A DNA stretch of 32,726 nucleotides from Planctomycetota bacterium (GCA_039182125.1 JBCDCH010000047.1:1-32726), one strand, 5' to 3'; shown: positions 16,798-25,120, counted from the first letter of the stretch. Notes: generated by a model not told the origin, from the sequence alone. Numbers and translations are program-made.

Positions 16798-18930
16798 ATG
16801 GAAAGCGCGGGTTCGGACAACGTGCAGGCCGTCGATCAACCACGCCTGCTAAATCGGGAACTGTCCTGGCTGGACTTCAACACCCGCGTGCTGGAACTGG
16901 CCGGCGATCCGACCAAACCGGTGCTCGAGCGGGTGAGTTTCCTTGCGATCTTCGCGAGCAACCTCGACGAGTTTTTCATGAAACGCGTCGGCGGCCTCCA
17001 GCGGCAGCTCGCTGCCAAGCAGGCCAAGCTCAGCCCGGACGGTCTCACCGCCCGTGAACAGCTCGATGCCATCCACGCCAAGATCCGCCCACTGCTCCGG
17101 CAAGCGAACGAGTGCTGGTTCGAAGACCTCCACCCGGCGCTGAAGAAACAAGGCGTGAGCGTCCGCCGCTACGCCGACCTGACACCGAGCCAACGGGCTG
17201 AGGCGGACGCGTTTTTCGCCAAGCAGGTTTTCCCGATTCTCACGCCGCTGGCCGTGGACATCGGACACCCGTTTCCGTTCATCAGCAACCTGAGCAAGAG
17301 CATGGGCGTGATGCTCAAGGGCCCCGACGGCACGCCCAGCTTCGTGCGGGTCAAGCTGCCAGAGAACCTGCCGCGCTGGGTGCCGGTCACGCCCAACCCG
17401 GAAGCCAGCGATGTCGACGGCGAACTCGCGCTACGCCGCACCTTCGTCCCGCTGGAAGGCGTCATCGGCGCGAACCTCGAACAGCTCTTTCACGGGATGA
17501 CCGTGGTCGAGCACCATCTCTTCCGCGTCACCCGCAATGCCGATGTCGAGATGGACGAGGAAGACGCCGACGACTTGCTGGCGATGGTCGAGCAGGAACT
17601 CCGCAAGCGACGCATGGCCGGCGTTGTCCGGCTCGAACTGCCCATGGCGATGGACCCCGCCATGCGGAAGATGATCGTCGACGGGCTCGGCACGGCCGAG
17701 GAAGACATCTACACCCTGCCCGGCCCGATCGACATGGACGACCTGTTCCAACTGATCGACATCGACCGTCCGGACTTGAAGTTCGACCCGTGGACACCGA
17801 CGACGCCGCCGAGGTTTGCGGACGAGGATGCCAACATCTTCGACGTCATCAGCCGTGGCGACGTGTTGGTACACCACCCTTACGAAGACTTCGCCGACAG
17901 CGTCGAGCGGTTCATCCTCGAAGCCGCCGACGATCCGTCGGTGCTGGCGATCAAGATGACGCTGTACCGCACGAGCCGAGGCAGCAACTTCGTGCCGGCC
18001 CTGATTCGTGCCGCCGAACAGGGCAAGCAGGTCGCGGTGCTCGTCGAGATCAAGGCACGCTTCGACGAGGAGCGGAACGTGCAGATCGCCCAAGCCCTGG
18101 AGAAGGCCGGCGTGCATGTCGTCTACGGCTTCGTCGGGCTCAAGACCCACACCAAAACCGCCATGGTCGTCCGCGAGGAATCCGGCGGCCCAAAGGTCTA
18201 CGCCCACATCGGCACCGGCAACTACAACGCCCGCACCGCCGAGCTCTACACCGACCTGGGCCTGTTCACCGCCGACCCGGACATCTGCACCGACATCACC
18301 AACCTCTTCCACCACCTCACCGGTCGATCGCTCAAACGCGACTACGCCAAGCTGCTCATCGCGCCGGTGAACATGCGCGACCGGTTCGTCGAGTTGATCC
18401 GCTTCGAAGCCGAGCAGGCCAAGGCTGGCAAGCCCGGACGGATTCGGGCCAAGATGAACCAACTCCAGGACAAGGGGCTCATCAAGGAGCTCTATGCCGC
18501 GAGCCGGGCCGGTGTGAAGATCGACCTGATCGTCCGCGGCTTCTGCTGCCTCCGCCCCGGCGTTCCCGGGCTCAGCGATAACATCCGCGTAAAATCCATC
18601 CTCGGCCGGTTCCTCGAACACAGCCGCGTCTACCACTTCCACCACGCCGGCGACCAGCAGTACTTCATTGGCAGCGCCGACTGGATGAGCCGAAACCTCG
18701 ACTGGCGGGTCGAAGCGATCACGCCGGTCGAAAGCACGCTACTCCAGGCCCGGCTCGATGAACTGCTCAGCCAGCAAATCGCCGACGAACACCATAGTTG
18801 GAACCTTGCCGCCGACGGCACCTGGTCACGCAACAGCACGCCTGAACAACGTGCGGCGGCTCAGGACTCCCAGCAGATCGCGATGGCCCAGCAGCTCGAG
18901 CGGGTCAAGGAAGCGGCATTGAGCTGTTGA
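16798..18930 (+). CDS. ppk1: Polyphosphate kinase 1
   Basis: PPK1 reversibly transfers the terminal phosphate of ATP to a growing polyphosphate chain. The 710-residue protein starts with the N-domain (RLLNRELSWLDFN near 16-28, then SNLDEFFMKRVGG) and continues through the head domain to the two phospholipase D-like catalytic domains. GLKTHTKTAMVV contains His451, the expected autophosphorylated histidine. HIGTGNYN follows, and the second catalytic domain includes FLEHSRVYHF and SADWMSRNLDWR. Length and domain order are normal. It is flanked by the micro-protein and an L,D-transpeptidase and looks monocistronic. Confidence 0.97.
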   Translation: MESAGSDNVQAVDQPRLLNRELSWLDFNTRVLELAGDPTKPVLERVSFLAIFASNLDEFFMKRVGGLQRQLAAKQAKLSPDGLTAREQLDAIHAKIRPLLRQANECWFEDLHPALKKQGVSVRRYADLTPSQRAEADAFFAKQVFPILTPLAVDIGHPFPFISNLSKSMGVMLKGPDGTPSFVRVKLPENLPRWVPVTPNPEASDVDGELALRRTFVPLEGVIGANLEQLFHGMTVVEHHLFRVTRNADVEMDEEDADDLLAMVEQELRKRRMAGVVRLELPMAMDPAMRKMIVDGLGTAEEDIYTLPGPIDMDDLFQLIDIDRPDLKFDPWTPTTPPRFADEDANIFDVISRGDVLVHHPYEDFADSVERFILEAADDPSVLAIKMTLYRTSRGSNFVPALIRAAEQGKQVAVLVEIKARFDEERNVQIAQALEKAGVHVVYGFVGLKTHTKTAMVVREESGGPKVYAHIGTGNYNARTAELYTDLGLFTADPDICTDITNLFHHLTGRSLKRDYAKLLIAPVNMRDRFVELIRFEAEQAKAGKPGRIRAKMNQLQDKGLIKELYAASRAGVKIDLIVRGFCCLRPGVPGLSDNIRVKSILGRFLEHSRVYHFHHAGDQQYFIGSADWMSRNLDWRVEAITPVESTLLQARLDELLSQQIADEHHSWNLAADGTWSRNSTPEQRAAAQDSQQIAMAQQLERVKEAALSC

Positions 18931-18936
18931 GCGCAG

Positions 18937-18987
18937 CGGTGTTCGGAGGCGACGTTCGGGAACCCGGTGTTTCGGGACGGTGTTTCG
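18937..18987 (+). repeat. Three short direct repeats upstream of the L,D-transpeptidase gene
   Basis: CGGTGTTTCG occurs at 18965-18974 and 18978-18987, 13 bp apart, and a one-base-shorter version CGGTGTTCGG lies at 18937-18946. They end about 18 nt before the TACCAT hexamer at 19006 and so cover the -35 region. Confidence 0.4.
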
Positions 18988-19005
18988 AGCCGCGACGACT
19001 TCCCC

Positions 19006-19011
19006 TACCAT
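19006..19011 (+). promoter_or_regulatory. Putative -10 element of the L,D-transpeptidase gene, with a leader
   Basis: TACCAT lies 37 nt before ATG 19049, leaving a leader of about 30 nt with GGAG at 19040-19043. This contrasts with the leaderless-type genes nearby. Confidence 0.4.
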
Positions 19012-19048
19012 CGCGGCCACTTCACCCCACGCCGCTGATGGAGACGGA

Positions 19049-20116
19049 ATGCCACAGTTGAAGCTCAAGAAAAGCCACCGCCGCCGCCCCACCGCGGCGA
19101 TCCTCACCACCCTCGCCTTGGCCGTCGCACTCGTGGCCGCGGTATGGATCGTTCTCCGGGAATCCCCCGAAACCTCGGCCGACTCACTCAAGCTGATGCA
19201 GCCGACGACGGAAGTCGAAAGCACACCGGCGGACGACGCATCAACGACGGAAAGCCGAACAATCCAAACCGTCATCGCCACACCACCGACACCCGAGCCC
19301 TCGGAGGCTGCCGTTGCGACGCCGACGGTCCGATCGACGACGGCCGCGCTCGACCCGGCGTTTCTGCAACAGGCTCGCCAACTCGCCGATGCCGGCAAAC
19401 GGGTGCAGGCCCGCACGATGCTCAACGATCGCCTCGTCGCCGGCGATCTCAACCTCCGCGATCCCCAAAAGCTCAAGCAAGCCATCGCCGAGTTGCAACA
19501 AACACTCATCCTCTCGCCCGAGGTCGACCCCGCCGACCCCCTGGTCGATGTCGTCGAGGTTCCGTCGGGTGGCGCGCTGGCCCGGCTCGCCCGGCCCTTC
19601 GACGTGCCCTGGCAAGGCATGGCCCGCATCAACGGCATCGAGAACCCCAACCGCATCCGTGTTGGCCAGAGGATCAAGGCCGTGCGTGGGCCGTTCCATG
19701 CCGTGGTCGACAAGTCCGACTTTACGCTCGACCTTTACCTGGGTGGCCCGGGCGGTCCCGGCTCCACGTACGTCACGACGCTGCCCGTCGGCCTGGGCGA
19801 GGACTCGTCGACGCCGACCGGACTTTGGCGCTGCACGACCAGCAAGGTCGAGGACCCCAAGTGGACCAACCCCCGCACGGGCGAAGTCGTCGCGGCCGAC
19901 GATCCGGAGAACCCGCTGGGCGAACGCTGGATCGGCCTCGAAGGCATCGAAGGCGATGCCGTCGGCCAGCAGTCCTACGGCATCCACGGCACCATCGAGC
20001 CCGAGACCATCGGCACAAACGCGTCCATGGGCTGCGTCCGCCTGCTCCCCGACGACGTCGCCCTGATCTACGACCTGCTCAAACCCGGCGAAAGCACCGT
20101 CCGAGTCGTCGAGTAG
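19049..20116 (+). CDS. L,D-transpeptidase (YkuD domain), membrane-anchored
   Basis: The 355-residue protein is predicted to cross-link peptidoglycan or attach proteins to it in the periplasm. An N-terminal basic stretch and helix (about 17-38) anchor it. A Thr/Pro-rich linker, a helical repeat-like segment (about 110-160) and a LysM-like stretch (ARLARPFDVPWQGMARINGI, near 180-210) follow. The C-terminal YkuD domain has His313 in YGIHGT and catalytic Cys329 in SMGCVRL. ATG 19049 has GGAG 5 nt upstream and is chosen over the open frame from 18980, which would overlap the promoter. It lies after ppk1 and before the dabb-hisD unit. Confidence 0.93.
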   Translation: MPQLKLKKSHRRRPTAAILTTLALAVALVAAVWIVLRESPETSADSLKLMQPTTEVESTPADDASTTESRTIQTVIATPPTPEPSEAAVATPTVRSTTAALDPAFLQQARQLADAGKRVQARTMLNDRLVAGDLNLRDPQKLKQAIAELQQTLILSPEVDPADPLVDVVEVPSGGALARLARPFDVPWQGMARINGIENPNRIRVGQRIKAVRGPFHAVVDKSDFTLDLYLGGPGGPGSTYVTTLPVGLGEDSSTPTGLWRCTTSKVEDPKWTNPRTGEVVAADDPENPLGERWIGLEGIEGDAVGQQSYGIHGTIEPETIGTNASMGCVRLLPDDVALIYDLLKPGESTVRVVE

Positions 20117-20125
20117 GCCTGGCTT

Positions 20126-20141
20126 GTTCAGTTTACTGAAC
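20126..20141. promoter_or_regulatory. 16-bp palindrome upstream of dabb-hisD
   Basis: GTTCAGTTTACTGAAC has perfect 7-bp arms around TT. It lies at -48 to -33 relative to ATG 20174 and 20 nt before the -10 hexamer, so it is placed like an operator. It shares 11 of 16 positions with the palindrome upstream of hisC. A terminator role for the gene ending at 20116 is possible but no T-run follows. Confidence 0.5.
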
Positions 20142-20161
20142 ATGCCGGAACCAAACCGACC

Positions 20162-20167
20162 TACGGT
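20162..20167 (+). promoter_or_regulatory. Putative -10 element of dabb-hisD
   Basis: TACGGT is 6 nt from ATG 20174. Confidence 0.45.
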
Positions 20168-20173
20168 CCGACC

Positions 20174-20479
20174 ATGCTCACCCACGTCGTCCTCTTCCGC
20201 CTGAAGGCCCCAACCCAAGCCGACGCCCTGATCGCCGACGCGACGCGGCTTCTGCGCGACATCGACACCGTCCGCGGCTTCCACGTCGGCACCCCCGCCG
20301 ACACGCCCGACCGCCCCGTCGTGTACCGCGACTACCACGTCGGTCTGTCGGTCACGTTCGACGACGTCGCCGGCCATGACGTCTACGGCCCGCACCCCAA
20401 GCACGACGAGTTCATCGCGCTGCACAAGGACAACTTCGACGACGTGCGCGTCTTCGACTTCGATGGCGGTGCAGACTGA
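20174..20479 (+). CDS. Dabb (stress-responsive A/B barrel) domain protein
   Basis: The 101-residue protein begins MLTHVVLFRLK and has the alternating pattern of the Dabb ferredoxin-like barrel, including SVTFDDVAGHDVYGPHPKHDEF, which matches the typical family stretch ending in a conserved H..F. Family members are small dimers of varied or unknown function. Its TGA overlaps the hisD ATG as TGATG (20477-20481), so the two are translated together. A link to histidine synthesis is inferred from this coupling only. Confidence 0.85.
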   Translation: MLTHVVLFRLKAPTQADALIADATRLLRDIDTVRGFHVGTPADTPDRPVVYRDYHVGLSVTFDDVAGHDVYGPHPKHDEFIALHKDNFDDVRVFDFDGGAD

Positions 20480-21762
20480 TGCTGCCCATCCATGACATTG
20501 CCGAGGTCGAGCGTTACCTCGACGCCCTTCGGCTCGATCCGCGTTCGCTCATCGTCGCGACCGAGCAGGAGGACGCCGTGCGAAAGATCATGGCCGACGT
20601 CGCCGAGCGTGGCGACAATGCGCTGGTCGAATCCGCCCGGCAGTTCGACGATTCCGAGTTCACCGCCGAGCAGATCCGCGTCACGCCGGGTGAGATGGCC
20701 GAGGCTCACGAACGCGTATCCGAAGCGCTGCGCGTCGCCCTGCGGCGTTCGATTGATCAAGTCCGTGCCTACCAGCAGCACTTCATGCCGACCCAGCCCG
20801 AGCCGATGCGGCGCGACAGTGTGACGCTCGGGCTGCGGTGGACGCCACTCGCGTCGGCCGGTTGTTATTTCCCCGGCGGCAAGGCGAGCTACCCGTCGTC
20901 ACTGATCCATCTCGCGGTGCCGGCGCAGGTCGCGGGCGTCGAGACCGTCGTCGCCGCGACGCCGCCGAGCAAGTACGGCAAGAGCGATCTGGTCCTCGCG
21001 GCCGGCCATGAGCTGGGCCTGCCGTTCATGGTCCGCGCCGGCGGTGCGGCCGGCATCGCCGCCCTCGCCTTCGGCACCGAGTCGATCCCAGCAGTCGACA
21101 AGATCGTCGGCCCGGGCAACACGTTCGTGCAGATCGCCAAGCGCCTGCTTTCCGGCGGCGTCGGTGTCGACGGATTCCTCGGGCCCAGCGAAGTGCTGGT
21201 CATCGCCGACGACACGGCCAACCCCGCGTTCGTCGCCGCCGATCTGCTCGCCCAGGCCGAGCACGACCCGGGCAGTTGCTTCCTCCTCACCGACAGCCGC
21301 GATCTCGCCGAAGCGGTCGTGGCCGAAGTCGGCAAGCAGTTCGAAACACTATCGCGTCAGTCCGCGATCAAGCCGGCGTTGGAGAAACACTCGGCGATCT
21401 TCGTCGGCGACATGGAGCAGTTACTCCCGCTGGCCGACCGGTTCGCCGGCGAACACGTCAACATCCAGACCGCCGACCCGCGGGCGACGCTGGCTCAGCT
21501 GAACAACGCTGGCTGCGTCTTCCTCGGCAAGCACTCGCCCGTCGCGGCGGGTGACTACGTCGCCGGGCCGAGTCACTGCTTGCCGACCAACACCACCGCC
21601 CGCTTCGGCGGCGGCATCAGCGTCTTCGAGTTCCTCAAGCGCACCGGCACCGTCGAGTACACCGCCGCTGGCATCGCCGCCGACGCCCCGCACGTCGACG
21701 CCCTCGCCACCGCCGAGGGCCTCGACGCCCACGCCGCGAGTGTCCGGGCACGCGTCGATTGA
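20479..21762 (+). CDS. hisD: Histidinol dehydrogenase
   Basis: HisD performs the last two oxidations of histidine synthesis, histidinol to histidine, with NAD and a zinc ion. The 427-residue length is typical. The dehydrogenase signature is visible: VDKIVGPGN, GPSEVLVIADD, then DLLAQAEHDPGS with the Gln and His zinc/catalytic residues, EHVNIQT with the Glu-His pair, AGPSHCLPT, and the C-terminal His in LDAHAASVRAR. It overlaps the Dabb gene by 1 nt and is followed by a palindrome and a separate hisC promoter rather than by direct continuation into hisC. Confidence 0.97.
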   Translation: MLPIHDIAEVERYLDALRLDPRSLIVATEQEDAVRKIMADVAERGDNALVESARQFDDSEFTAEQIRVTPGEMAEAHERVSEALRVALRRSIDQVRAYQQHFMPTQPEPMRRDSVTLGLRWTPLASAGCYFPGGKASYPSSLIHLAVPAQVAGVETVVAATPPSKYGKSDLVLAAGHELGLPFMVRAGGAAGIAALAFGTESIPAVDKIVGPGNTFVQIAKRLLSGGVGVDGFLGPSEVLVIADDTANPAFVAADLLAQAEHDPGSCFLLTDSRDLAEAVVAEVGKQFETLSRQSAIKPALEKHSAIFVGDMEQLLPLADRFAGEHVNIQTADPRATLAQLNNAGCVFLGKHSPVAAGDYVAGPSHCLPTNTTARFGGGISVFEFLKRTGTVEYTAAGIAADAPHVDALATAEGLDAHAASVRARVD

Positions 21763-21774
21763 CCCTCAGGCCTG

Positions 21775-21790
21775 GGTCACTTAAGTGACC
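21775..21790. promoter_or_regulatory. 16-bp palindrome upstream of hisC-hisB
   Basis: GGTCACTTAAGTGACC is a perfect palindrome; extended arms GGCCTG and AGGCC with one bulged G lengthen the dyad. It lies at -44 to -29 relative to ATG 21819 and ends 14 nt before the -10 hexamer, covering the -35 region. Together with the dabb-hisD site it fits the pattern GNTCANTTWANTGANC. An alternative is a terminator hairpin for hisD, 12 nt upstream. Confidence 0.5.
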
Positions 21791-21804
21791 AGGCCGAACG
21801 CACA

Positions 21805-21810
21805 TAAACT
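21805..21810 (+). promoter_or_regulatory. Putative -10 element of hisC-hisB
   Basis: TAAACT lies 8 nt before ATG 21819. Confidence 0.5.
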
Positions 21811-21818
21811 CCCACCCG

Positions 21819-22874
21819 ATGTCTCTCGCCCGACCGACGATCCAAGCCATGACCGGCTACGCCCCCGGCGAACAGCCGGCGGCCGGCACGCGCATCGTCA
21901 AGCTCAACACCAACGAGAACCCCTACCCGCCAAGCCCGGCCGTCATGGCCGCGATCGCCGACATTCAGCCGCATGCACTGCAGCGTTACCCCGATCCCGT
22001 CGCCAACAACTTCCGCGATGTCGCCGCCGATCGCCACGGCGTTGCCCGCGACAACGTCCTTGCCGGCAACGGCTCCGACGACATCCTCACCATCGCGATC
22101 CGCACCTTCGTCGAACCCGTCGACGGCATCATCGCCTACCCGACGCCGACGTACTCGCTCTACGCGGTGCTTGCGAAGCTGCAGGACGCGCGGGTGGTCA
22201 CGATGCCATGGGCGGATGGCTGGCAACTGCCGGTCGACGAGCTTGTCGCGGCGAAGCCGGCGTTGACGTTCATTGTCAATCCGAACTCCCCGAGCGGCAC
22301 GTTCATTGAGCCCGACGCGATCGCCGACCTGGCAAGCCGGGTGCCCGGCGTGTTGCTGGTCGACGAGGCGTACGCCGACTTTGCCGGGGCCGACTGCATG
22401 GGGCTCGTTCGCGACCATCCGAACGTGATCGTGAGCCGATCGTTGAGCAAGGGGTACGCGCTGGCCGGGCTGCGGTTTGGTTACTGCGTCGCGGACGCCG
22501 GGCTGATCGGGGAGATGTTGAAGGTCAAGGACAGCTACAACTGCGACGCCGTCAGCATCGCGGCTGCGACGGCCGCACTGACGGACGTTGACCATGCCGC
22601 CCGGAGCTGGGCCGCCGTTGGTCAGGAGCGAGATCGCGTCACGCATCAACTGACCGAGCTCGGTTTCGACTTGCTACCGAGCCGGGCCAACTTCGTCCTC
22701 GCCACCGTCCCCACCGGCCACGACGCCGGTGACCTCTACCGCTCCCTGAAGAGTCAGGCGATCCTCGTCCGCTGGTTCGATACGCCCGGCTTGACCGATA
22801 AGCTCCGTATCACCATCGGCACGCCGGCCGAAAACGCCGCGCTGCTCGACGCCCTCGCCACCCTGCTCGGCTAA
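21819..22874 (+). CDS. hisC: Histidinol-phosphate aminotransferase
   Basis: HisC converts imidazole acetol phosphate to histidinol phosphate using PLP and glutamate. The 351-residue fold-type I aminotransferase has LNTNENPYPPSP at the N-terminus, GNGSDDIL, NPNSPSGT, LVDEAYADF and the PLP-binding lysine in SRSLSKGYALAGLRFGY. Length is normal. It begins at ATG 21819 with a -10 box 8 nt upstream, and ends 3 nt before the hisB start, so hisC and hisB form one transcript. Confidence 0.96.
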   Translation: MSLARPTIQAMTGYAPGEQPAAGTRIVKLNTNENPYPPSPAVMAAIADIQPHALQRYPDPVANNFRDVAADRHGVARDNVLAGNGSDDILTIAIRTFVEPVDGIIAYPTPTYSLYAVLAKLQDARVVTMPWADGWQLPVDELVAAKPALTFIVNPNSPSGTFIEPDAIADLASRVPGVLLVDEAYADFAGADCMGLVRDHPNVIVSRSLSKGYALAGLRFGYCVADAGLIGEMLKVKDSYNCDAVSIAAATAALTDVDHAARSWAAVGQERDRVTHQLTELGFDLLPSRANFVLATVPTGHDAGDLYRSLKSQAILVRWFDTPGLTDKLRITIGTPAENAALLDALATLLG

Positions 22875-22877
22875 CCC

Positions 22878-23474
22878 ATGGCACGCACCGCTTCCATCCA
22901 ACGCACCACCGGCGAGACCGACGTCCGCATCGAGCTCGATCTCGACGGCACCGGCCAATCCACCCTCGCCACCGGCGTCGGGTTCTTCGACCACATGCTC
23001 GACCTGCTGGCCCGCCACGCGCTGATCGACCTGACCGTCGAAGCCAAGGGCGACCTCCACGTCGATGCGCATCACACCGTCGAAGACGTTGGCCTCGCGC
23101 TGGGCCAAGCCCTGCTCCAGGCCATCGGCGACAAGGCCGGCATCCGCCGCTACGGCTCGGCGAAAGTGCCCATGGACGAAGCCCTCGCCGAAGCGATCAT
23201 CGACCTCTCCGGCCGACCCGCCCACGTCCTCACCGTCGACTTCGTCGGCACCACCATCGGCGACTTCCCCGTTGAGCTCGTCCGCGAGTTCTGGAAGTCC
23301 TTCGCCAACGCGGGCAAGCTCAACCTCCACCAGCACGCCCCCTACGGCGACAACGACCACCACCTCGCCGAGGCCATCTGGAAGTCCACCGCCGTCGCCC
23401 TGCGCGCCGCCGTCGAACACGACCCCCGCCGCGGCTCCGACGTCCCGAGCACCAAAGGCACGCTGGCGGACTGA
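22878..23474 (+). CDS. hisB: Imidazoleglycerol-phosphate dehydratase
   Basis: This enzyme dehydrates imidazoleglycerol phosphate to imidazole acetol phosphate, the substrate of HisC. The 198-residue single-domain form lacks the histidinol phosphatase fusion of enteric HisB. Both metal-binding repeats are present: FFDHMLDLLARH with DAHHTVEDVG in the first half, and a matching NDHHLAEAIWK in the second. The start lies 3 nt after the hisC stop with no room for a separate promoter, indicating translational coupling. A small lipoprotein gene with its own -10 follows. Confidence 0.97.
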   Translation: MARTASIQRTTGETDVRIELDLDGTGQSTLATGVGFFDHMLDLLARHALIDLTVEAKGDLHVDAHHTVEDVGLALGQALLQAIGDKAGIRRYGSAKVPMDEALAEAIIDLSGRPAHVLTVDFVGTTIGDFPVELVREFWKSFANAGKLNLHQHAPYGDNDHHLAEAIWKSTAVALRAAVEHDPRRGSDVPSTKGTLAD

Positions 23475-23489
23475 CCCGCGCCGTTGTCC

Positions 23490-23495
23490 TACGCT
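23490..23495 (+). promoter_or_regulatory. Putative -10 element of the small lipoprotein gene
   Basis: TACGCT is 5 nt from ATG 23501. Confidence 0.45.
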
Positions 23496-23500
23496 GCGGC

Positions 23501-23893
23501 ATGCGATGCTTAGGGCTCTTAATCCTGGTCGGATTGGCGGGATGTTTGCCGGCGAAAGAGCCGGAACTGTTGATGCCGTTCGAGCTTTCCCGGCAGACCC
23601 CGGCGGTGCTGACATCGGACAAGGGAACGTTCGCCCTCGGCCATCGCAACACGACCGACGAGGAATGGCGGATCGTCCGAGGGAGCGTCGTCGCGGTGCC
23701 ACAGGGAACACGGCTGGGCTTCCGTCCGGTCGACGGAAAGGTCGAAGCCGTGGTCGGTAACGGCACGTTCCCGCTCCGCGAGGTGCCGGCCACGGCGACC
23801 GAGGTCGCCTGGCTTCGGGTATACGACCTGCCCGAAAGCGAAGAAGTCGACGGTGAGGCACGCGAGGAGACCGGACTACCGGACTTTGACTGA
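23501..23893 (+). CDS. Small predicted lipoprotein
   Basis: The 130-residue protein has a short lipoprotein signal (MRCLGLLILVGLAGC) with lipobox LAGC and Cys15 as the likely lipidated residue. The rest is beta-rich-looking, with no known domain and an acidic C-terminus. It lies directly after hisB but has its own promoter-like hexamer. No function can be assigned. Confidence 0.7.
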   Translation: MRCLGLLILVGLAGCLPAKEPELLMPFELSRQTPAVLTSDKGTFALGHRNTTDEEWRIVRGSVVAVPQGTRLGFRPVDGKVEAVVGNGTFPLREVPATATEVAWLRVYDLPESEEVDGEAREETGLPDFD

Positions 23894-23921
23894 CGGCCTT
23901 TTCCATTGCAGCTTTTGACGA

Positions 23922-24209
23922 ATGACCATGGCAGCAGCCCCGACCGTCGAACATGAGAGCAAGGCCGAGCAGGCCTCGACCGAGACCCGGGCGCGGTCAA
24001 TTGCCAAAACGGTTAGTTGGCGTGCGCTGGCTTCGATTACGACCGGCGTCATCGCATTGGTCGCACTCACCCTATTCGACACCGGCGACACCGCGGGCAA
24101 GGCCAGTGCCGTCGGCAGCATCGCCGTGGTCGAAGTACCCAGCAAGCTACTGCTCTACTACCTTCACGAGCGGGTCTGGAGTCGGGTCGGCTGGGGCCGG
24201 GTTTCGTAG
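23922..24209 (+). CDS. DUF2061 membrane protein
   Basis: The 95-residue protein matches the DUF2061 pattern: SIAKTVSWRALASITT leading into a first membrane helix, a second segment SAVGSIAVVEVPSKLLLYYLHER, and the closing ERVWSRVGWG. Such proteins are small two-helix inner-membrane proteins of unknown function, sometimes fused to or near sulfate assimilation genes; no such neighbour is seen here. The start could be ATG 23922 or 23928. A terminator hairpin follows, shared with the convergent gene. Confidence 0.8.
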   Translation: MTMAAAPTVEHESKAEQASTETRARSIAKTVSWRALASITTGVIALVALTLFDTGDTAGKASAVGSIAVVEVPSKLLLYYLHERVWSRVGWGRVS

Positions 24210-24215
24210 AAACCA

Positions 24216-24255
24216 AGCAAAAAGTGCAGGATGCCCGCACGGGCACCCTGCACTT
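24216..24255 (-). terminator. Intrinsic terminator of the LolA-like gene
   Basis: A 15-16 bp stem (AAGTGCAGG, one mismatch, then GCCCG with its complement) with a CAC loop spans 24222-24255. Read on the minus strand it is followed by TTTTTGCTT, a proper U-tract. It lies 28 nt after the minus-strand stop at 24284 and probably also stops plus-strand transcripts. Confidence 0.8.
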
Positions 24256-24283
24256 GTGGATCGCGTGACGAATTCGATCGCAT

Positions 24284-25120
24284 TTACTTTAGTTCGTCAG
24301 GCACGTCGAACGAGTTGCCGCCGAGGTCAAACTCGTCGGACACACCCGAAACCGTGAGCAACACCGACCCGCCCATTTGCGACTGGGTCGTTTCGGTCGG
24401 CATCAGGATGCCGAGGAACTCCTTGTAATTGTCGAACTGGACCGTGGTCTCGACAACGCTGCCCGGCATGGGCGCAAACACGGTCGCCTTGAGCAACAGG
24501 CCGGTCTCGATGCTGTAGAAGCGCGTTTCGGTTTCGCCGGTGAGTTTGTCGACGAGTTCGACCTTGTGGGTTTCCTCACCGTTGACGTTTTCGGTGCCGA
24601 CAACGGTCATGGACTCGTAGTGCTCGGTGGGATTTAACAGCGAATCGAATCCGCTCTCGCGGACGGTCGCCTCTTTCTCGGCACCTTCGACGATGCGGGC
24701 ACCGGTCATGAGATTGGACTCCCAGAACGTCTCGCCGTCGTAGCCACGCTTGATCTCCCCGAAGTTGGGAATGTCGGCGACCATCAGCATCTTCTCGCCG
24801 TCGCGGTACATCTTGTACGTGCCTTCGATGCCCTGGGCCTGAATGATGATCTTGCCGTCGATGACGTAGGACGCTTCGGCGACGGTCTCGTACGCCGCGC
24901 GACCGCCGGTCGCTTCGATGTAGGCATCGATGACTTGCTGGGCGGTCACTTCCGACGCATCGCCATGATCAGCGGCGGGCTCGGTCGCCGGGCCCGTGGA
25001 CGGCACCGTCGACGGCTGAGTCGCTGGCGTGGTCGTGGCATGGTCATGGGCGAACGCCGGCAGCGCGACAAGGGCGGCGGCCAGAACGAGTGTCGTACGA
25101 AGGGTCGTGGTCTTGGTCAT
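24284..25120 (-). CDS. Exported LolA-like / outer-membrane lipoprotein-sorting domain protein
   Basis: The 278-residue protein has a signal peptide (TTLVLAAALVALPAFA, cleavage near 24), a Thr/Pro-rich linker to about 55, and a beta-rich domain. The domain begins with a helix (AQQVIDAYIEATGG) and contains GEKMLMVADIPNFGEIKRGYDG and TETRFYSIETGLLLK. This pattern resembles LolA/LolB-fold or DUF4292-type periplasmic proteins. Real lipoprotein carriage is not shown. It lies 63 nt downstream of the S41 protease gene in the same direction and may share its transcript. A strong terminator follows. Confidence 0.7.
   Translation of the reverse strand: MTKTTTLRTTLVLAAALVALPAFAHDHATTTPATQPSTVPSTGPATEPAADHGDASEVTAQQVIDAYIEATGGRAAYETVAEASYVIDGKIIIQAQGIEGTYKMYRDGEKMLMVADIPNFGEIKRGYDGETFWESNLMTGARIVEGAEKEATVRESGFDSLLNPTEHYESMTVVGTENVNGEETHKVELVDKLTGETETRFYSIETGLLLKATVFAPMPGSVVETTVQFDNYKEFLGILMPTETTQSQMGGSVLLTVSGVSDEFDLGGNSFDVPDELK

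Noticed and set aside
16465-16839. Minus-strand frame of 124 codons across the micro-protein and ppk1 promoter
   Set aside because: Mixed composition without a ribosome-binding site, and it runs through the promoter and start of ppk1.
17431-18645. A 404-codon minus-strand frame inside ppk1
   Set aside because: Antisense to a complete, canonical PPK1; composition is typical of a shadow frame.
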